Positions 12,267-14,582 of a stretch of 14,582 nt of DNA are shown piece after piece. Within the stretch, counting starts at the first letter, position 1. Every line of letters begins with the position of its first letter. Below the pieces are notes generated by a model. It was given only the letters and a program-made list of their open reading frames with translations, did not search any database and had not been told where the DNA came from. The stretch spans positions 1 through 14,582 of the forward strand of contig WFXV01000189.1 of NCBI GenBank assembly GCA_015490435.1, given 5' to 3'. This DNA is from Thermaceae bacterium (lineage in GTDB: Bacteria; Deinococcota; Deinococci; Deinococcales; Marinithermaceae). The position numbers were made by a program, and so were the translations under genes.

Positions 12267-13270
12267 CCTTCCTGGTCGAGGGCTTCACCGCCCTCCTCGG
12301 TCCCTCGGGCGCAGGAAAGACCACGCTCCTAAAGGCCCTCGCCGGCCTGCTCCCGGCCGAGGGCACGCCGTATGCCGGGCTGCCTCCAGAGCGGCGGCCG
12401 ATCGGCTACCTCCCCCAAAACGCCGCCCTCTTCCCCCACCTCACCGCCTGGCAGAACGTCGCCTTCGCCCTTCCCCACCTGAAAGGCGCCGATCGGGAAA
12501 GGGCCGCCCGGACCTGGCTCCAGCGCTTCGGCCTCGCCCACCGCGCCGAGCACCGCCCCCGCGAGCTCTCCGGCGGCGAGGCCCGCCGGGTCGCGCTGGC
12601 CCGGGCGCTGGCCCGGAATCCGGAGCTTCTGCTCCTCGACGAGCCCACTGCCGGGCTCGACCGTCCCAACCGGGACCAGGTCCTCCGGGCGATCCTCTAC
12701 GCGGTGGAGGAGCACGGCGTCCGGGCGCTGGTGGCCACCCACGACCCCGAGCTCGCCCAGGCCGCGGACCGCCTCGCCGTCCTCGACGCCGGCCGGTTGC
12801 TGCAGGCGGGACCGGTGGACGCGGTCTACCGCCGACCGGCCACGCTCCGGGTGGCCCGGCTGCTCGGTTTCGAGAACTTGATCCCCGGGCGGGTCGCCGG
12901 ATACCGGCCGCCCCACGTCGAGGTGGCCACCGAGGCGGGGGTCCTCCGGGTGCCAGGAGACCCGCTCCCCCGGGGCACCCGGGTGGTGCTCGCGGTAAGG
13001 CCCGAAGAGGTCCTGATCGTGCGTGAGGACCGGCCGCTAAAACCCCTCGACGCGGGCAACACGATCGCCGGGCGCATTCACCGCCTGCGCCGGATGGGGC
13101 CGGTGGTCGAGGCCGAGTTCGAGGGGCCCCTCCGCCTCATCCTAAGGCTCCCCCGGCACGTCCAGGACCGACTCGAGCTCCGCCCCGGCGAGCCCCGCCG
13201 GGTGGTGCTCAAACCCCGCTACCTTCAGCTTTTCTCCGAGGACGAGGAGGCTTCCTTCTCCTCCGACTGA
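12221..13270 (+). CDS. modC: Molybdate/tungstate-type ABC transporter ATP-binding protein ModC
   Basis: This 349-residue ATPase has Walker A GPSGAGKTT (27-35), Q66 in YLPQNAALFPH, signature LSGGEARRVALARAL (116-130), Walker B LLLLDEPTAGLD (136-147) and H174 in VATHDPELA. A C-terminal regulatory region follows from about residue 215. The end of that region (NTIAGRIHRLRRMGPVVEAE, about 285-304, to the end) resembles the oxyanion-sensing part of tungstate-type (WtpC/TupC-like) ATPases as much as E. coli ModC. A GGAGGA sequence at 12212-12217 precedes ATG 12221, inside modB (46-base overlap). The 3' end overlaps the convergent tatA gene by 46 bases. The importer should supply the metal for molybdenum or tungsten cofactor enzymes such as the Psr-type oxidoreductase at the start of the window. 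Confidence 0.92.
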   Translation: MEIRYRIPRPLPLAVAFLVEGFTALLGPSGAGKTTLLKALAGLLPAEGTPYAGLPPERRPIGYLPQNAALFPHLTAWQNVAFALPHLKGADRERAARTWLQRFGLAHRAEHRPRELSGGEARRVALARALARNPELLLLDEPTAGLDRPNRDQVLRAILYAVEEHGVRALVATHDPELAQAADRLAVLDAGRLLQAGPVDAVYRRPATLRVARLLGFENLIPGRVAGYRPPHVEVATEAGVLRVPGDPLPRGTRVVLAVRPEEVLIVREDRPLKPLDAGNTIAGRIHRLRRMGPVVEAEFEGPLRLILRLPRHVQDRLELRPGEPRRVVLKPRYLQLFSEDEEASFSSD

Positions 13271-13404
13271 CCCTCCTCGAGCCCCTTCTTGAACTCCTTG
13301 GCCGACTGCCCCAGGCCGCGGGCGAGCTCGGGGAGCTTCCGCCCGCCGAAGAGCAAGAGCACGATCACCAGGATGATGAGGATTTCCCAGATCCCGAGGT
13401 TCAT
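13225..13404 (-). CDS. tatA: Twin-arginine translocase subunit TatA
   Basis: This 59-residue protein is a textbook TatA. It has one N-terminal membrane helix (IWEILIILVIVLLLFGG, residues 5-21), then the amphipathic-helix motif GRKLPELARGLGQSAKEF (21-38), then a short charged, serine-rich tail. TatA oligomers form the passage for folded proteins in the Tat pathway, usually with TatC encoded elsewhere. GGAGGGGGAG precedes ATG 13404, nine bases after the TauE-family gene, so the two are co-transcribed. The TGA stop (13227-13225) lies inside modC, giving a 46-base convergent overlap in which the SSSSEKS tail is encoded opposite the modC C-terminus. The conserved FGGRKLPELARGLG favours TatA over TatB. 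Confidence 0.93.
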   Translation of the reverse strand: MNLGIWEILIILVIVLLLFGGRKLPELARGLGQSAKEFKKGLEEGQSEEKEASSSSEKS

Positions 13405-13413
13405 CTCCCCCTC

Positions 13414-14148
13414 CTAACCGCGCAGGTACCGCAGCGCCATCCAAACCAGGATAACCGCAAACAGGGTCCGAAGCAGGGCCTCGGGGATCCCGAGCGCGAG
13501 CCGCCCGCCCAAAAAGGCGCCGAGCAGCACCCCGGCGAGCAGCCCGGGAACGACCTCGCGGCGCACGTGGCCGAGCGTCCAGTGGGTGTAGGCGCCGATC
13601 AGGCTGGGCAGGACCATCGCCGCCAGGCTGGTGCCCTGGGCCAGGTGCTGGTCGAGCCCGTCCCCGAGCACCAGGGCGGGCACCATCACGGTGCCGCCCC
13701 CCACGCCGAGCAACCCGGAAAGGAAGCCCGCGAGCCCACCCGCGAGCAGCAGGATCGCCCAGGAGAGCGCCCCCGCCCCGCCCGCGCGCACGTGGGGGAG
13801 CTGGTGTTTGAAGGGCAGGAGGAAGGCGACCACCAGCAAAAACGCCCCGAAGACCCGCCTGAGCGCCCGGGCGTCCAGGCGCCGGGTGGCCCGGGCCCCG
13901 AAGCGGGCCGCGGCCATAGCGGTGACGGTGAGCAGCACCGCCGCCACCCAGTCCACCGAGCCCCCGGCGGCGTAGGTCAGCGTGCCCACCACCGCGGTCA
14001 GGCTCACCGCCACCAGGCTGGTGCCGTGGGCGTGGTGCTGGGGAAGGCGGAGGATTCCGGCGAGCGCGGGCACGATGAGCACGCCCCCGCCCAGACCCAA
14101 GAGCGCCCCGAAGGCGCCGGCGCCGAGTCCGATCAAGAAAGGTCCCAC
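13414..14148 (-). CDS. TauE/SafE-family membrane permease (sulfite/sulfonate exporter family)
   Basis: This 244-residue membrane protein has about eight helices and a clear internal duplication: GAFGALLGLGGGVLIVPAL (11-29) matches GFLSGLLGVGGGTVMVPAL (141-159), and HGTSLVAVSL (41-50) matches QGTSLAAMVL (171-180). This two-repeat LGxGGG...VPAL layout defines the TauE/SafE (formerly DUF81) family, some members of which export sulfite or sulfoacetate; many have no proven substrate. It starts at GTG 14148, about ten bases after a TATAGT box (14164-14159) that overlaps the rodA stop, so the mRNA is probably leaderless. Co-transcription with tatA and a sulfur-reducing module elsewhere in the window make a sulfur anion plausible, but that is inference. 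Confidence 0.9.
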   Translation of the reverse strand: MGPFLIGLGAGAFGALLGLGGGVLIVPALAGILRLPQHHAHGTSLVAVSLTAVVGTLTYAAGGSVDWVAAVLLTVTAMAAARFGARATRRLDARALRRVFGAFLLVVAFLLPFKHQLPHVRAGGAGALSWAILLLAGGLAGFLSGLLGVGGGTVMVPALVLGDGLDQHLAQGTSLAAMVLPSLIGAYTHWTLGHVRREVVPGLLAGVLLGAFLGGRLALGIPEALLRTLFAVILVWMALRYLRG

Positions 14149-14158
14149 AACAATCGGG

Positions 14159-14164
14159 ACTATA
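14159..14164 (-). promoter_or_regulatory. -10 box for the TauE-family gene and tatA
   Basis: On the minus strand the sequence reads TATAGT, ten bases before GTG 14148. It overlaps the rodA TAG stop (14162-14160). No ribosome-binding site lies between it and the start, and no good -35 was found at 17-18 base spacing. Confidence 0.55.
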
Positions 14165-14582
14165 GCACGCGCTCGAGCCGGTCCCGGTAGACGAGCTCGA
14201 CCAGCCCCACGGCCAGGAGCAAGGTCACCAGGCTGGTGCCGCCGTAGCTGACGAAGGGAAGGGTGATGCCGGTGACCGGCGCCACCCCCAGGGTCACCCC
14301 CACGTTGACCAACACCTGGAAGGCGATCATCGCGAAGACCCCGGCGACCACCAGCCGGTCCTCAAGGAAGGGAAGAACGAGCGCGAGCGAGACCAGCCGC
14401 CAAAAGAGCAGCGCGTAGGCGAAAAGCAACGAGAGCGCCCCCACGAGCCCCATCTCCTCGGCCACCACCGCGAAGATGAAGTCGGTGTGGCGGAAAGGCA
14501 CGAAGCCGAGCTGCGACTGGGTGCCTTGGCCGTAGCCCTTGCCGGTGATCCCGCCCGAGCCCACCGCGATCATCGACTGGAT
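14160..14582 (-). CDS. rodA: Rod-shape SEDS glycosyltransferase RodA, C-terminal part
   Basis: This is the 3' end of a gene that continues beyond the window; the open frame reaches the last base (about 140 residues visible). SEDS-family hallmarks are present: QSMIAVGSGGITGKGYGQGT, then QLGFVPFRHTDFIFAVVAEE, then PVTGITLPFVSYGGTSL, with several membrane helices. SEDS proteins polymerise lipid II into peptidoglycan glycan strands with a partner class B penicillin-binding protein. The GKGYGQGTQSQLGF segment favours RodA (elongation) over FtsW (division). Its stop codon forms part of the promoter of the downstream TauE-family gene on the same strand. Confidence 0.9.
   Translation of the reverse strand: MQSMIAVGSGGITGKGYGQGTQSQLGFVPFRHTDFIFAVVAEEMGLVGALSLLFAYALLFWRLVSLALVLPFLEDRLVVAGVFAMIAFQVLVNVGVTLGVAPVTGITLPFVSYGGTSLVTLLLAVGLVELVYRDRLERVL

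Noticed and set aside
1..14582. CRISPR arrays, tRNA/rRNA genes, insertion sequences, defence or toxin-antitoxin islands
   Set aside because: No regularly spaced repeats, tRNA-like folds, transposase motifs or shift in base composition were seen by reading both strands; DUF4258 alone, without a partner, is not enough to call a toxin system.

Overview
The window is high-GC, tightly packed bacterial DNA. It is most consistent with the Thermaceae (Thermus / Oceanithermus / Marinithermus relatives, phylum Deinococcota). The reasons are strong G/C preference at third codon positions, a cytochrome c of the Thermus c552 type, a three-gene polysulfide-reductase-type operon like that of Thermus thermophilus, and -10 boxes placed so close to start codons that several mRNAs look leaderless. 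The genus is an inference. No RNA genes, mobile elements, CRISPR arrays or integration scars were seen. No stretch longer than about 60 bases lacks a gene.

Layout. (1) Positions 1-2292 (+): the 3' end of a molybdopterin oxidoreductase catalytic subunit, its four-cluster ferredoxin subunit and its NrfD/PsrC membrane subunit, then an exported rhodanese. Together these form a polysulfide/thiosulfate-reductase-type respiratory module. (2) 2300-3318 (-): comF, overlapped by a DUF4258 gene. (3) 3344-4572 (+): yebC-ruvC, fired divergently from comF by overlapping, nearly symmetric -10 boxes. (4) 4592-6469 (+): an unrecognised pair, a predicted outer-membrane beta-barrel protein and a lipoprotein. 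(5) 6517-10304 (+): potABCD, a complete polyamine-type ABC importer with its own promoter. (6) 10364-10822 (+): cytochrome c552. (7) 10876-13270 (+): modABC, a molybdate (or tungstate) importer. (8) 13225-14148 (-): a TauE/SafE permease followed by a small tatA, whose 3' end overlaps modC in antisense. (9) 14160-14582 (-): the 3' end of rodA.

Functional links. The Psr-type enzyme needs molybdenum, which ModABC could supply. Its catalytic subunit, where known in the family, leaves the cytoplasm folded through the Tat pathway, of which TatA is a component. The rhodanese and the TauE permease fit sulfur handling outside or across the membrane. These links are inferred from family knowledge; the genes are in separate transcription units. 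Most of the window is recognisable housekeeping and respiratory content. The least explained parts are the barrel/lipoprotein pair, the DUF4258 gene coupled to comF, the 24-bp perfect palindrome before modA, and the unusual promoter architecture.
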